From Litoribacillus peritrichatus (GTDB lineage Bacteria; Pseudomonadota; Gammaproteobacteria; Pseudomonadales; Litoribrevibacteraceae), in contig NZ_BAABBN010000004.1 of the NCBI RefSeq assembly GCF_039537985.1, positions 372,001 through 436,000 on the forward strand: a stretch of DNA of 64,000 bases, in the 5' to 3' direction. Position numbers and translations under genes: made by a program. This document shows, piece by piece, positions 42,325 through 51,376 of the stretch (positions are counted from its first letter, which is position 1; every line of letters begins with the position of its first letter). The notes beneath the pieces were generated by a model. That model did not search any database. It was given only the letters and a program-made list of their open reading frames with translations, and was not told the DNA's origin.

Positions 42325-42364
42325 AAAGCCTTTGGTACAATTCTTTGTCCAGAGGCTTTTTTTT
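42325..42364 (+). terminator. Terminator after the coiled-coil gene
   Basis: AAAGCCTTTGG pairs with CCAGAGGCTTT (one G-T pair) around a 13-nt loop, with a T-run of eight. It ends nine bases before the next ATG. Confidence 0.85.
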
Positions 42365-42372
42365 GTTGGGGT

Positions 42373-43380
42373 ATGTTTATCGCTTCGTTTACTCTCGATA
42401 CATCGCAGTTGAATCTTCCTGTCGAGCGACTTCAAACTGAGTGGTCTGAACAGGCCAAAGTAAATTTATTTTGTCTTCGCTTAGACCTGACAGACTTGGC
42501 TGTCTCTGGGAATAAGTGGTTTAAGTTGGCTCATAATATTGCAGAGGCAAAATCAAAGGGTATCTCGCAGGTGCTCACGTTTGGAGGCGCTTTTTCAAAC
42601 CATATTTTTTCTACTGCGCATGAGTGTGCCAGGCAGGGCTTGAATTCAGTGGGTGTGATTCGTGGCGAGGAGTTAAACCCGAACGCTAATCAAATGCTTG
42701 AGCAAGCATCGAAAGCCGGGATGAAGTTTTGTTTTGTATCGAGATCCGCGTACAGAAACAAATATCATCAAGATCAGCTGGCGTATTACCAATCCGAATT
42801 TGGAGAATATTTTTTAATACCTGAAGGTGGCAGTAATCAAAACGGGGTTTTGGGGTGTGAAGCGATCGGTGAGCATATTGCCCGGCAAGGTATTTGTTTT
42901 AATGATGTTTTTGTCGCTTGTGGAACCAGCGCCACTTGTTCCGGAATCATTCGTGGTTTGCATGATGCACATAATCGAGGGCTGTTGAACTTCAGGCCCA
43001 AAGTGCATGGGGTGTCCATGTTTCCAAAGCCAGACAAGCCGGGTTGGCAGAGTTGGATGAAACCAGAGTTGGAGGGGTATTTGGGGGATGTGAATTATCC
43101 CTACCAGCTGCATGAGTCTGGCTATTTACCGGCTTATGGACGACTAACAGAAGGGTTGGCCGAATTCATTTCAGAGTTTCATACGCAAAGTTCCATTCTG
43201 TTGGACCCGGTTTATACCGGAAAGCTGGTTTATTATCTCAAGCATCTTTGTGAGGTTGGCCAGTTTAGGCCACAGAGTAACCTTTTATTTGTTCATACGG
43301 GAGGCCTTCATGGTTGGCTGGGTTTTGAAAGTCCTCCCCAATTGTCGGGAACGATAAAAAACCGGCTGTCTTCTGTATAG
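42373..43380 (+). CDS. PLP-dependent D-cysteine desulfhydrase/ACC deaminase family protein
   Basis: This 335-residue fold-type II PLP enzyme has the PLP-lysine motif SGNKWFKLAHNI (Lys near residue 55) followed by TFGGAFSNHIFSTAHECA. It also has PEGGSNQNGVLGCEAI, ACGTSATCSG for phosphate binding, and the late VHTGGLHGWLG motif. Family members act on D-cysteine or 1-aminocyclopropane-1-carboxylate; residues seen here do not settle which. Its last 73 bases overlap the convergent DUF1853 gene. Only nine bases lie between the previous terminator and its ATG, so its promoter probably lies before that hairpin or it is read through. Confidence 0.88.
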   Translation: MFIASFTLDTSQLNLPVERLQTEWSEQAKVNLFCLRLDLTDLAVSGNKWFKLAHNIAEAKSKGISQVLTFGGAFSNHIFSTAHECARQGLNSVGVIRGEELNPNANQMLEQASKAGMKFCFVSRSAYRNKYHQDQLAYYQSEFGEYFLIPEGGSNQNGVLGCEAIGEHIARQGICFNDVFVACGTSATCSGIIRGLHDAHNRGLLNFRPKVHGVSMFPKPDKPGWQSWMKPELEGYLGDVNYPYQLHESGYLPAYGRLTEGLAEFISEFHTQSSILLDPVYTGKLVYYLKHLCEVGQFRPQSNLLFVHTGGLHGWLGFESPPQLSGTIKNRLSSV

Positions 43381-44306
43381 TGGTGTAAAGATCCATCGTC
43401 TGATTGGTTATCTATGGATGCAATCAACACTGGCCGGTGCCACTTCGACATGATTTTTTTGACTTCATTGAAAAGGCTGGCTTGGTCAAAAAGTAAGTTG
43501 TTGTCTTTCTGGTGGTGTTTACTTAACCAATAGGGCTTATTCAGGATGATGTAGCTGTGTTGCTTGTTAAGTTGTTCGTTGGCTGAAGATAGGGTGAACC
43601 AACGATGGTCTTGTTCTTTGGCGCTTCCTGAGGGTAGGCTCAGATGTTGGTTGGGGTTTCTGAATAAGTAGCCGACCAGTAATACAGATTGATGAGTGGG
43701 TATTGGCAACTTGTTGGTTTGGGCGTAATCCTGAAAAACCGGTGAATGAGAAATTTGGGATTGATGGTTGGTTAAGTGCGACGTTTTTAAATCAAGCCGG
43801 TCGTTAATCATCGGACCTAGCCAGTGGCGCAATGGTAGCGTTTGGTTCATCCAGGCTTCCGACCCTAAATAGAATTTCACTGCTACTTCAAGGTGAACGA
43901 CTTCGTTGGTGTTCATGTCTCGATAGATAAAGTCGATTTCTCCTAGCGTTTTCCCCTCATGGTGAACTTGCAGGTGCTCTGCAATAACATCGAACTCAGG
44001 GTAGGTGTTCAGAACATAACTCAGCAGCGATTCAAAATAAAAGCCGACGCGTTTAGACGCTTTTTCTTCCACGAACTGAATCAGTTTTTCCGGGGCTCGG
44101 TTCAGTTTGTCCATTCGGGTTTGCCAGCATTCAGGATGTGCCTGAGATGGCAGGCATGGTGTTGATGCAATCCCTTTTTCATAAAGATTGGCTAAAGTGT
44201 TATTAAAGTAACAAGGACTTATCAAGCTGGGTTGTTCAATCAGCCAGCAAAGATCGGCTACATATTGGTGCGAAAAATTCAGAGTAAACAAATTGTTATC
44301 AGCCAA
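43308..44306 (-). CDS. DUF1853 family protein with PD-(D/E)XK-like signature
   Basis: This 332-residue cytoplasmic protein matches DUF1853 in features such as HQYVADLCWLIEQPSLI at the start, RVGFYFESLLSYVL and the late LIASIDNQSDD. The segment GEIDFIYRD followed by VVHLEVAVKFYLG looks like the Asp...Glu-x3-Lys core of PD-(D/E)XK nuclease folds (about residues 120-150); this is inference. The start appears to be TTG at 44306, with no clear ribosome site, so it is uncertain. The gene is divergent from nadK and overlaps the PLP gene tail to tail by 73 bases. Confidence 0.82.
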   Translation of the reverse strand: MADNNLFTLNFSHQYVADLCWLIEQPSLISPCYFNNTLANLYEKGIASTPCLPSQAHPECWQTRMDKLNRAPEKLIQFVEEKASKRVGFYFESLLSYVLNTYPEFDVIAEHLQVHHEGKTLGEIDFIYRDMNTNEVVHLEVAVKFYLGSEAWMNQTLPLRHWLGPMINDRLDLKTSHLTNHQSQISHSPVFQDYAQTNKLPIPTHQSVLLVGYLFRNPNQHLSLPSGSAKEQDHRWFTLSSANEQLNKQHSYIILNKPYWLSKHHQKDNNLLFDQASLFNEVKKIMSKWHRPVLIASIDNQSDDGSLHHYTEDSRFFIVPDNWGGLSKPSQP

Positions 44307-44414
44307 AAGAGTGGTATTGACGGTGTCTGTCGGTTGTTGAAGTCAGTATAAAAGAGTAGCATGCCAGATAGACAAAAATTAATGTAAATCTGAACAGAAG
44401 CTAGCTAAATCATC

Positions 44415-45302
44415 ATGGATCAATTTAGAAATATCGGAATTATTGGCCGTATCGGCAGTGCAAAAGTGGTAGAAACAATTCGTCGTTTGATGAAGTTTTT
44501 TGATGATCAGGCCATGAATGTGATCCTGGAAGATCGAATTGCAGAAGTAATTCCCGGCCATAACCGTCAAGTGGGGCGATCCCAGCTATTGGGAGAAATG
44601 TGTGACCTGGTGATTGTTGTGGGAGGCGATGGTAGCCTGCTCGGTGGTGCACGTAAATTGGCCAAGTACGGTGTGCCGGTGTTGGGCATCAACCGAGGTA
44701 AACTTGGGTTTTTGACCGACATTAGCCCAGATGAACACATGGAAGAAAAAATTACCGAAGTGCTTGAGGGCAGATACATCACTGAAAGCCGCTTTTTGTT
44801 GGATGCTCAGGTGAGACGAGGCGGGCAACCGGTTGCAACGCTTTCAAGTCTGAATGATGTTGTTTTACATCCAGGTAAAGCGACCACCATGATTGAGTTT
44901 GACTTATATATCGAAGGCAAATTTGTATACGTTCAAAAATCTGACGGTTTGATTGTGTCCACGCCAACGGGATCTACGGCCTACTCGTTATCCGGTGGTG
45001 GTCCAATCATGCATCCGAAACTTGATGCCATTGTATTGGTGCCTATGTTTCCTCACACATTGAGCTCTCGGCCGATTGTGGTGGATGGTAACAGCGAAAT
45101 TAAATTGATTGTTTCTGAAAACAATAAAACCTATCCGCATATCAGTTGCGATGGTCAGGAGTCTTTTACTTTGGCTCCTGGTGATACCATTTATATTCAT
45201 AAGAAACCTCAAAAGCTGAAGTTGATTCATCCTTTGGATCATGATTTTTATCAGACATGTCGCGATAAATTGGGTTGGCAGACTCAAAGAGGCTTGCAGT
45301 AA
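44415..45302 (+). CDS. nadK: NAD kinase
   Basis: This 295-residue enzyme phosphorylates NAD to NADP. Motifs are VVGGDGSLLGGAR (the GGDGS ATP/NAD site), INRGKLGFLTD, the NE-type region SLNDVVLHPGK, and SDGLIVSTPTGSTAYSLSGGGPI. Length and motif spacing are as in E. coli NadK (292). Its TAA overlaps the next ATG by one base, making it the first gene of a six-gene run to pepN. Confidence 0.97.
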   Translation: MDQFRNIGIIGRIGSAKVVETIRRLMKFFDDQAMNVILEDRIAEVIPGHNRQVGRSQLLGEMCDLVIVVGGDGSLLGGARKLAKYGVPVLGINRGKLGFLTDISPDEHMEEKITEVLEGRYITESRFLLDAQVRRGGQPVATLSSLNDVVLHPGKATTMIEFDLYIEGKFVYVQKSDGLIVSTPTGSTAYSLSGGGPIMHPKLDAIVLVPMFPHTLSSRPIVVDGNSEIKLIVSENNKTYPHISCDGQESFTLAPGDTIYIHKKPQKLKLIHPLDHDFYQTCRDKLGWQTQRGLQ

Positions 45303-46315
45303 TGAGCAACAACCAAACCTTGAAAGGCTATGACATTATTGGTGATATTCACGGATGTTCAGAAGCTCTGGAACGTTTGCTGATAAAGCTTGGTTACAGC
45401 AAGGTAGACGGTGTTTATGGTCATCCGGACCGAAAAGCTGTCTTTGTTGGAGACATCATTGATCGCGGGCCGCACATCAGGCAGGCCGCGTGGTTGGTGC
45501 ATGATATGGTTAAAGCCGGCAATGCTCATATTACGATGGGGAATCACGAATATAACGCCATCGCTTATATGACCGTTGTGGGTGAAGAAGGTAGCCAAGA
45601 ATATCTTCGTGAGCACAATCATCGTCATACCCGAATCATGCGGGAAACCTTGGATCAGTTCGCTGACTATCAGGATGAATGGCAGTATCTGATCAGCTGG
45701 TTTTTGACCATTCCTGTGTTTCTTGAATTACCGGGATTCAGAGTGGTCCATGCTTGTTGGGATGAGGAGCTGATTGAAGAATTCAAAGCTCGCCGAAACA
45801 CTAATACGATTGATCTTGAGTTTCTCATTGCCTCTTCGGATCTTGATTCATTTGAGTTCCAGATCATGGATCGCTTATTGCGGGGAACCAATTTGAAGTT
45901 GCCCAACGGAATGGCCATTGAAGGCAAAGATGGTTACGTGAGGCAGTTTTTCAGAACTAAGTTTTGGACGGATGAGCCGGATATTTACCAGGACATTGTT
46001 TTTCAGCCCGATCCTTTACCGGATGAAATTGCTCAAAAACAACTGACCGATGAGGACCGGGATAAACTGTTGAGTTACGCCGATGATGCGCCGCCGTTGT
46101 TTTTTGGCCATTACTGGCGAATCGGTAAACCGGAGTGCATCAAACCAAACTTGGCTTGTCTGGATTACAGTGCGGTCAAATACGGCAAGCTGGTGGCTTA
46201 CCGGTTTGACGGGGAAGAGCAACTCAGCGACTCGAAGTACGTCTTTATTGATGTAACGCCAACTGAGTTTCCGTTAGATGACAGTAATGGGTTAGAAGAC
46301 CTAAGTCGTGTTTAA
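45302..46315 (+). CDS. Metallophosphoesterase (PPP-type protein phosphatase-like)
   Basis: This 337-residue cytoplasmic calcineurin-like enzyme has metal motifs YDIIGDIHGC, FVGDIIDRGP and MGNHEYNAIAY; later come HACWDEE and FFGHYWR. The pattern resembles PPP-type phosphatases and ApaH-like enzymes, but the C-terminal half is different and the substrate is unknown. The start ATG overlaps the nadK stop by one base, indicating translational coupling. The family recurs after nadK in pseudomonads as I recall, suggesting a shared role with NAD(P) or stress physiology. Confidence 0.88.
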   Translation: MSNNQTLKGYDIIGDIHGCSEALERLLIKLGYSKVDGVYGHPDRKAVFVGDIIDRGPHIRQAAWLVHDMVKAGNAHITMGNHEYNAIAYMTVVGEEGSQEYLREHNHRHTRIMRETLDQFADYQDEWQYLISWFLTIPVFLELPGFRVVHACWDEELIEEFKARRNTNTIDLEFLIASSDLDSFEFQIMDRLLRGTNLKLPNGMAIEGKDGYVRQFFRTKFWTDEPDIYQDIVFQPDPLPDEIAQKQLTDEDRDKLLSYADDAPPLFFGHYWRIGKPECIKPNLACLDYSAVKYGKLVAYRFDGEEQLSDSKYVFIDVTPTEFPLDDSNGLEDLSRV

Positions 46316-47162
46316 GTTGGGTGAAGTTCAATCTCCTGAGGCAGTTGCGGAACTGAGTGCTCGTTTGTGGAAGGCAAAAATTCCGCATCAAGTGGTTGAA
46401 CGCCCGGCTGAAGAAAGTACAACGGGTGTGCTTTCTGAAATATGGTTGGTTCGTGAACAAGACTTACCCTTGGCTGTTTCTCTCCTAAATAATGCCTCTT
46501 CGGATACTTCTGTCAGTCAGGAGCCGTCTCCCATTGTTGCCTCGCTTTCTTATGCAAGGTTAACTTGGGTTTTCATTGTTGCTTGCGTCATTGTTTCTAT
46601 TGTTACCGGGCTTGGTGCCAATATTCCGGTTTTGTCGTACTTCTCGATAGTGCCCATTGAAGTTCGGGGTGATCGCTTGTACGCGGCTACGCTTGATTAT
46701 GCACTGTCAGAAGGCCAGATTTGGCGACTGTTTACTCCTGCGCTCTTGCATCTAAGTTTCATGCATATCCTTTTTAATATGCTATGGCTTTGGGAGTTTG
46801 GTCGTAAGATAGAATTACTGGATGGTAAGTCCAGGCTACTCACGGTAATCATTAGCTCCGCTGTCATTTCAAATTTGGCTCAATACTATGTCGGTTCTGT
46901 GTTGTTCGGAGGCATGTCCGGGGTGATCTATGCCTTGCTAGGATATATGGTTGTTTTTGATAAATTGATGCCTCAAGCCCGTTATCAACTGCCGACAGGT
47001 ATTGTTGTGTTTATGCTGATTTGGTTGGTGTTGGGGTACACTCAATTCACCGAAGCTTTGGGAATGGGCAAAATTGCCAATGCTGCTCATACGGCCGGAT
47101 TATTTTCCGGCGTGATCCTGGCTTTCTTATCGGCTTTTATTTTCAGACCCGCCAGAAATTAG
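46308..47162 (+). CDS. Rhomboid family intramembrane serine protease
   Basis: This 284-residue protein has an N-terminal cytoplasmic domain of about 65 residues like that of GlpG. Six membrane helices follow, with the catalytic dyad Ser204 (FGGMSGVIYALLG) and a His in NAAHTAGLFSGVI. The WR motif appears as QIWRLFTPALLH, and HILFNMLWLW completes the family set. It cleaves membrane proteins within the bilayer. The GTG start at 46308 overlaps the phosphoesterase end by eight bases. The natural substrate is unknown. Confidence 0.92.
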   Translation: MFKLGEVQSPEAVAELSARLWKAKIPHQVVERPAEESTTGVLSEIWLVREQDLPLAVSLLNNASSDTSVSQEPSPIVASLSYARLTWVFIVACVIVSIVTGLGANIPVLSYFSIVPIEVRGDRLYAATLDYALSEGQIWRLFTPALLHLSFMHILFNMLWLWEFGRKIELLDGKSRLLTVIISSAVISNLAQYYVGSVLFGGMSGVIYALLGYMVVFDKLMPQARYQLPTGIVVFMLIWLVLGYTQFTEALGMGKIANAAHTAGLFSGVILAFLSAFIFRPARN

Positions 47163-47222
47163 CTTTCTTAGTCAGTGACTAATACAATGTGACACTTTAA
47201 ATTTTTAAGTTGGACGCAAGTG

Positions 47223-47501
47223 ATGACTTTAGACGATCTGATTAAATCCATTAATCCTGAAATTTATCAAAATCTGAAGACAGCAGTAGAGCTTGGGAAA
47301 TGGCCTACCGGTCAAAAATTAACTGAAGAACAAGTGGGCTTATGTCTCCAGGCCATCATGCATTATGAGTCTTCCAACGATTTGCCTGATGCAGATCGCA
47401 TTGGTCATATCAGCCGTGAGAGCATGCCCGCGCATAAGCGTAAGAGAGCAAAAGAGGAAGAGCAGCTTAAACGTTCTATTGCTGTCCAGCAGTTGCATTG
47501 A
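47223..47501 (+). CDS. yeaC: YeaC family protein (DUF1315)
   Basis: This 92-residue cytoplasmic protein begins MTLDDLIKSINPEIYQNLKTAVELGKWP. It has the conserved TEEQVGLCLQAIMHYE helix and a basic C-terminal tail (MPAHKRKRAKEEEQLKR). It matches E. coli YeaC in start and motif layout. The function is not known. An in-frame GTG sits one codon upstream; ATG is preferred. It is 60 bases after the rhomboid gene and 23 before DUF2797, on one transcript. Confidence 0.88.
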   Translation: MTLDDLIKSINPEIYQNLKTAVELGKWPTGQKLTEEQVGLCLQAIMHYESSNDLPDADRIGHISRESMPAHKRKRAKEEEQLKRSIAVQQLH

Positions 47502-47524
47502 TTCATAGTTAGGTTGTTATTCTC

Positions 47525-48439
47525 ATGCAAAGTGATTTATTCGAAACGGATCAATCCGTTTCAGACGCTTCTGAAGTACCTGAAGCCGTAACTAAAATAA
47601 CAACGCCGCCTGAAGCTGGTGTTGTTTTTGAAGGTTCTGTCTCTAAAATGCGGGTTCGTTTGGCTGAACCTGTCCAGTATTCTTTGGGTGATGTTTCGGT
47701 GAACCGCCTGATTGGCTCGAACCTAAAGCTTACCTATAAGGGGTCAATAAACTGTATTTCTTGTGGCTCACTAACGAATAAGAGCTTCAGTCAAGGGTAC
47801 TGTTATCGTTGTTTTACCACCAAGGCTGCATGTGACAGTTGTATCATGTCGCCTGAGAAATGCCACTTTGATCAGAATACATGTCGGGAGCCAGAATGGG
47901 GTGATCGCTTTTGCATGCAATCGCATTACGTGTATCTTGCTAATTCATCAGGGATTAAAGTAGGGATTACCCGAGGAACACAGGTTCCAACCCGATGGAT
48001 TGATCAGGGGGCTTGTCAGGCATTGGCGATTTATCGTACAAATAATCGGCATATGTCTGGCTTAATTGAAGTCGTCATGAAACAGCACGTCGCAGATAAA
48101 ACTAACTGGCGAACCATGTTGAAGGGCGAACCTGAGGTTTTAGACTTAACGATCATCCGTGATCGCTTATTTGAAGAAACAAAAGAAGAAATTAAGTCTC
48201 TGACGGATCGTTATGGCTTGAACAGTATGCAGCCTTTGTTGCATGCTGATACGGTGAATATTTCATATCCTGTGAGAAATTACCTGGAGAAAATTTCTTC
48301 CTTTAATTTTGATAAAGACCCCATTGTTGAAGGTAAACTGGAAGGAATTAAGGGCCAATATTTAATTTTTGATTCTGGTGTAATCAATTTACGACGGTTT
48401 ACAGGTTATCAAATCGCGGTCGAAGTTTTAGATAAGTAA
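47525..48439 (+). CDS. DUF2797 family zinc protein with GIY-YIG-like core
   Basis: This 304-residue protein has a Cys-rich middle (about residues 77-135) with CISCG, YCYRC and CDSC pairs and further Cys/His, likely binding zinc. It is followed by YVYLANSSGIKVGITR, which resembles the start of a GIY-YIG nuclease core (about residues 137-155). I recall DUF2797 in this position beside pepN in related bacteria, but know no tested function. A nucleic-acid role is plausible from the fold resemblance only. The gene is 23 bases from yeaC and 81 before the pepN start. Confidence 0.85.
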   Translation: MQSDLFETDQSVSDASEVPEAVTKITTPPEAGVVFEGSVSKMRVRLAEPVQYSLGDVSVNRLIGSNLKLTYKGSINCISCGSLTNKSFSQGYCYRCFTTKAACDSCIMSPEKCHFDQNTCREPEWGDRFCMQSHYVYLANSSGIKVGITRGTQVPTRWIDQGACQALAIYRTNNRHMSGLIEVVMKQHVADKTNWRTMLKGEPEVLDLTIIRDRLFEETKEEIKSLTDRYGLNSMQPLLHADTVNISYPVRNYLEKISSFNFDKDPIVEGKLEGIKGQYLIFDSGVINLRRFTGYQIAVEVLDK

Positions 48440-48520
48440 ACAATTACGAACATTAAAACAATAATAGATTTTTAAAAAATGCTATATCCCCGGAAAGGGG
48501 ATTATCTCGGAGAAGGCTAC

Positions 48521-51151
48521 ATGTCTCAGGCGCCTGCCACAGCCATTTTGTTGGAAGACTATGCTCCAACACCTTACGTTACAAAAGAAACTTTTTTAGA
48601 TTTTGAATTGCAGTCGGAATATACCTTAGTGCATTCGAGATTGACGATTGTCAGAAACGAAAAAAGTAACTCAGATTCGAATACTCTCATCTTAAACGGC
48701 AGTGAGCTTGAACTGCTGTCCGTTAGTATTGATGGGAAAGTATTGACGGATTCTGATTATGTCTTGAATTCAGAAACGTTATCCATAAACGTGGATAAAG
48801 ACGCCTTTGTACTGGAGTGTACGACGCGGATATACCCAGATAAAAATACCGCTCTCGAAGGCCTGTATATTTCAGGCGGAATGTACTGTACCCAATGTGA
48901 GGCGGAAGGGTTTAGGCGAATTACGTACTTTCAGGACCGCCCGGATGTCCTCTCTGTTTTTACCACACGCATTAATGCCGATGTTGAACAGTATCCGGTA
49001 GCGTTATCCAACGGAAACCTGGTCAGTCAAACCATTGAGAATGGCCGAGTGATTGCAGAATGGCACGACCCGTTCCCTAAGCCTTCTTATTTATTTGCGC
49101 TGGTGGCCGGTGATCTTGTATGTCAGGAAGATGCATTTATCACTCAGTCCGGTCGTAATATCGCGCTGAAAATGTATGTGGAACAAGAGAATGAACACAA
49201 GTGTGAGCATGCGTTGGAGTCTCTTAAAAGGTCCATGAAGTGGGATGAAGAGGTTTATGGTCGGGAATATGATCTGGATCTTTTTATGATCGTTGCGGTC
49301 GATCACTTCAATATGGGGGCCATGGAAAATAAAGGACTGAATATCTTCAACTCGTCTTGTGTCTTGGCAACACCGGAAACGGCGACGGACGAGGCTTTTG
49401 CCAGAATTGAAGGCATTGTTGGCCATGAGTATTTTCATAACTGGTCCGGTAATCGTGTAACTTGTCGAGATTGGTTCCAGTTAAGTCTGAAAGAAGGGTT
49501 TACTGTGTTTCGGGATGCTGAGTTCTCTGCAGACATGGGCAGCCGAGCGGTTAAGCGTCTTGAAGACGTGAGCTTTCTGAGACAGCACCAGTTCCCTGAA
49601 GACGCAGGGCCGATGGCTCATGCAGTACGCCCTTCGTCATACATGGAAATTTCGAACTTTTATACCGTGACCATCTATGAAAAGGGCTCGGAAGTGGTTC
49701 GAATGTTACGAACCATGTTAGGGGAGCAACTGTTCCGAAAAGGCAGTGATCTCTACTTTGATACTTTTGATGGCCAGGCCGCGACAACAGATGATTTTGT
49801 ATGGGCGATGGAGCAGGTCAGTGGTCAGGATCTGACTCAGTTTAAGCGTTGGCACAGTCAGGCGGGCACTCCCAGGTTGTCAATCTCTCGTGAGTTTAAT
49901 GAGTCTGAAAAGACACTAACCATTTCGGCCAAACAACATACGCCACCTTCTGCAGATCACTCACCTAAAGAGCCGTTTGTGATTCCGGTTCAGCTGGGTC
50001 TGATTGATGATCAAGGAAGGGCTTTACAAGAAATCACCTATGATGCAAGTTATAGTTCAGACAATCAGGTTTGGTTGGTGACACAAGAAGAGCAGAGTAT
50101 TACGTTTAGTAATCTTGAAACGATGCCTGTGGTTTCTTTACTTAGGGATTTTTCGGCCCCGGTTTTGTTGATGGATGATTTGTCTGATCAAGAACGGGTT
50201 TTGTTGATCGGTTCGGATTCAAACGGTTTCAATCGCTGGGAGCAGTGCCAGATTATTTATAAGAAGATGATTCTTCAGGGGGTGACTGATTCCGTTGACG
50301 ATGCTTTATTCAGTGCTTTGGAAAGCGCTCTAAAGCAATTGCTAGTGGATAAGAAGGTTGAAAATGCAGTTAAAGCCGAGTTGTTAAAGTTACCAGCGGA
50401 AGTTGAATTATTGCAGCTTTCACCAAAAGTAGACATTCTGGCGGTTGCTGCCAGTCGTAAGCGCTTGATGAGTCGTTTGGCCGCTGCACTTTCGGCAACG
50501 TTGACTTCTTTATATCAAACTCTGCCTGTTACAGAAGTCTATCGTTTTGACTCTGAAAGTGTTGGTATTCGTAAACTTAAAAATGAACTGCTTGAATTAT
50601 TGATTTTGTCTGACGGCGATCAGTATATCGAACGGGCTTCAGCTCAGTTTACGCAAGCTAATAATATGACGGATCAGTTGGCTGCGCTTCGGTTGTTAGT
50701 TAAGTATGGGTCTGAACAAGTGTATCAGGATGCGTTGGATCGCTTTCTGGATCAATGGGAAAGCGATGCTCAGGTTCTGGAGCAGTGGTTCCGGGTGCAG
50801 ATGGTAAGAACCGATGACAAAGCGCTGGATCGTGTGTCGGCGTTATTGAATCATCGACTGTTTGAATATCAAAACCCGAATAAAGTCCGGGCGGTGATTG
50901 GTGCATTTGCGATGGGCAATATTGAAGGATTTCACGCAGAGGATGGCAGTGGCTATCATTTCTTAGGTATGCAGGTGGAAACACTGGATGCTCTGAATCC
51001 TCAAATTGCAGCGCGTCTGGTTGGGCCATTGGTAAAATGGCAGAGTTACGACGACGCACGTGGTCAAAAAATGAAAGCGGTTCTGACGCAGTTAGCGGGT
51101 AAAGAGTTGTCCAAAGATCTTTACGAAGTTGTGAATAAAAGCCTGGTTTAA
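48521..51151 (+). CDS. pepN: Aminopeptidase N (M1 family, PepN)
   Basis: This 876-residue cytoplasmic zinc aminopeptidase removes N-terminal residues from peptides. Family features are the exopeptidase motif MGAMENKGLNIF and zinc site HEYFH (about residues 302-306) with the third ligand Glu 19 residues later in SLKEGFTVFRD. The long Ig-like and helical C-terminal domains match E. coli PepN (870). ATG 48521 is preferred over an upstream ATG 48479 because GGAGAAGG lies just before it and the family starts near here. It closes the nadK operon. Confidence 0.96.
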   Translation: MSQAPATAILLEDYAPTPYVTKETFLDFELQSEYTLVHSRLTIVRNEKSNSDSNTLILNGSELELLSVSIDGKVLTDSDYVLNSETLSINVDKDAFVLECTTRIYPDKNTALEGLYISGGMYCTQCEAEGFRRITYFQDRPDVLSVFTTRINADVEQYPVALSNGNLVSQTIENGRVIAEWHDPFPKPSYLFALVAGDLVCQEDAFITQSGRNIALKMYVEQENEHKCEHALESLKRSMKWDEEVYGREYDLDLFMIVAVDHFNMGAMENKGLNIFNSSCVLATPETATDEAFARIEGIVGHEYFHNWSGNRVTCRDWFQLSLKEGFTVFRDAEFSADMGSRAVKRLEDVSFLRQHQFPEDAGPMAHAVRPSSYMEISNFYTVTIYEKGSEVVRMLRTMLGEQLFRKGSDLYFDTFDGQAATTDDFVWAMEQVSGQDLTQFKRWHSQAGTPRLSISREFNESEKTLTISAKQHTPPSADHSPKEPFVIPVQLGLIDDQGRALQEITYDASYSSDNQVWLVTQEEQSITFSNLETMPVVSLLRDFSAPVLLMDDLSDQERVLLIGSDSNGFNRWEQCQIIYKKMILQGVTDSVDDALFSALESALKQLLVDKKVENAVKAELLKLPAEVELLQLSPKVDILAVAASRKRLMSRLAAALSATLTSLYQTLPVTEVYRFDSESVGIRKLKNELLELLILSDGDQYIERASAQFTQANNMTDQLAALRLLVKYGSEQVYQDALDRFLDQWESDAQVLEQWFRVQMVRTDDKALDRVSALLNHRLFEYQNPNKVRAVIGAFAMGNIEGFHAEDGSGYHFLGMQVETLDALNPQIAARLVGPLVKWQSYDDARGQKMKAVLTQLAGKELSKDLYEVVNKSLV

Positions 51152-51376
51152 TTGGCTGAATTCGCTAGAAGATTATGAATATTTGTTGGGGTGATTTTTG
51201 TTGCCTTTTGTATCAAAAGGTTAACTTGAGCGTATCAATAACTTATTTTGTGCGGAGGTGATCTCGCTAAATAACAAAAGAATAGTGTAATGTAAGTTCC
51301 AAAAGGCCAGGAAGGCTCAGGAACAGTGGAAAGTTCTGCCAAAAGAAATCTAATAAAATGGTCAGGTAAAGTTTGT

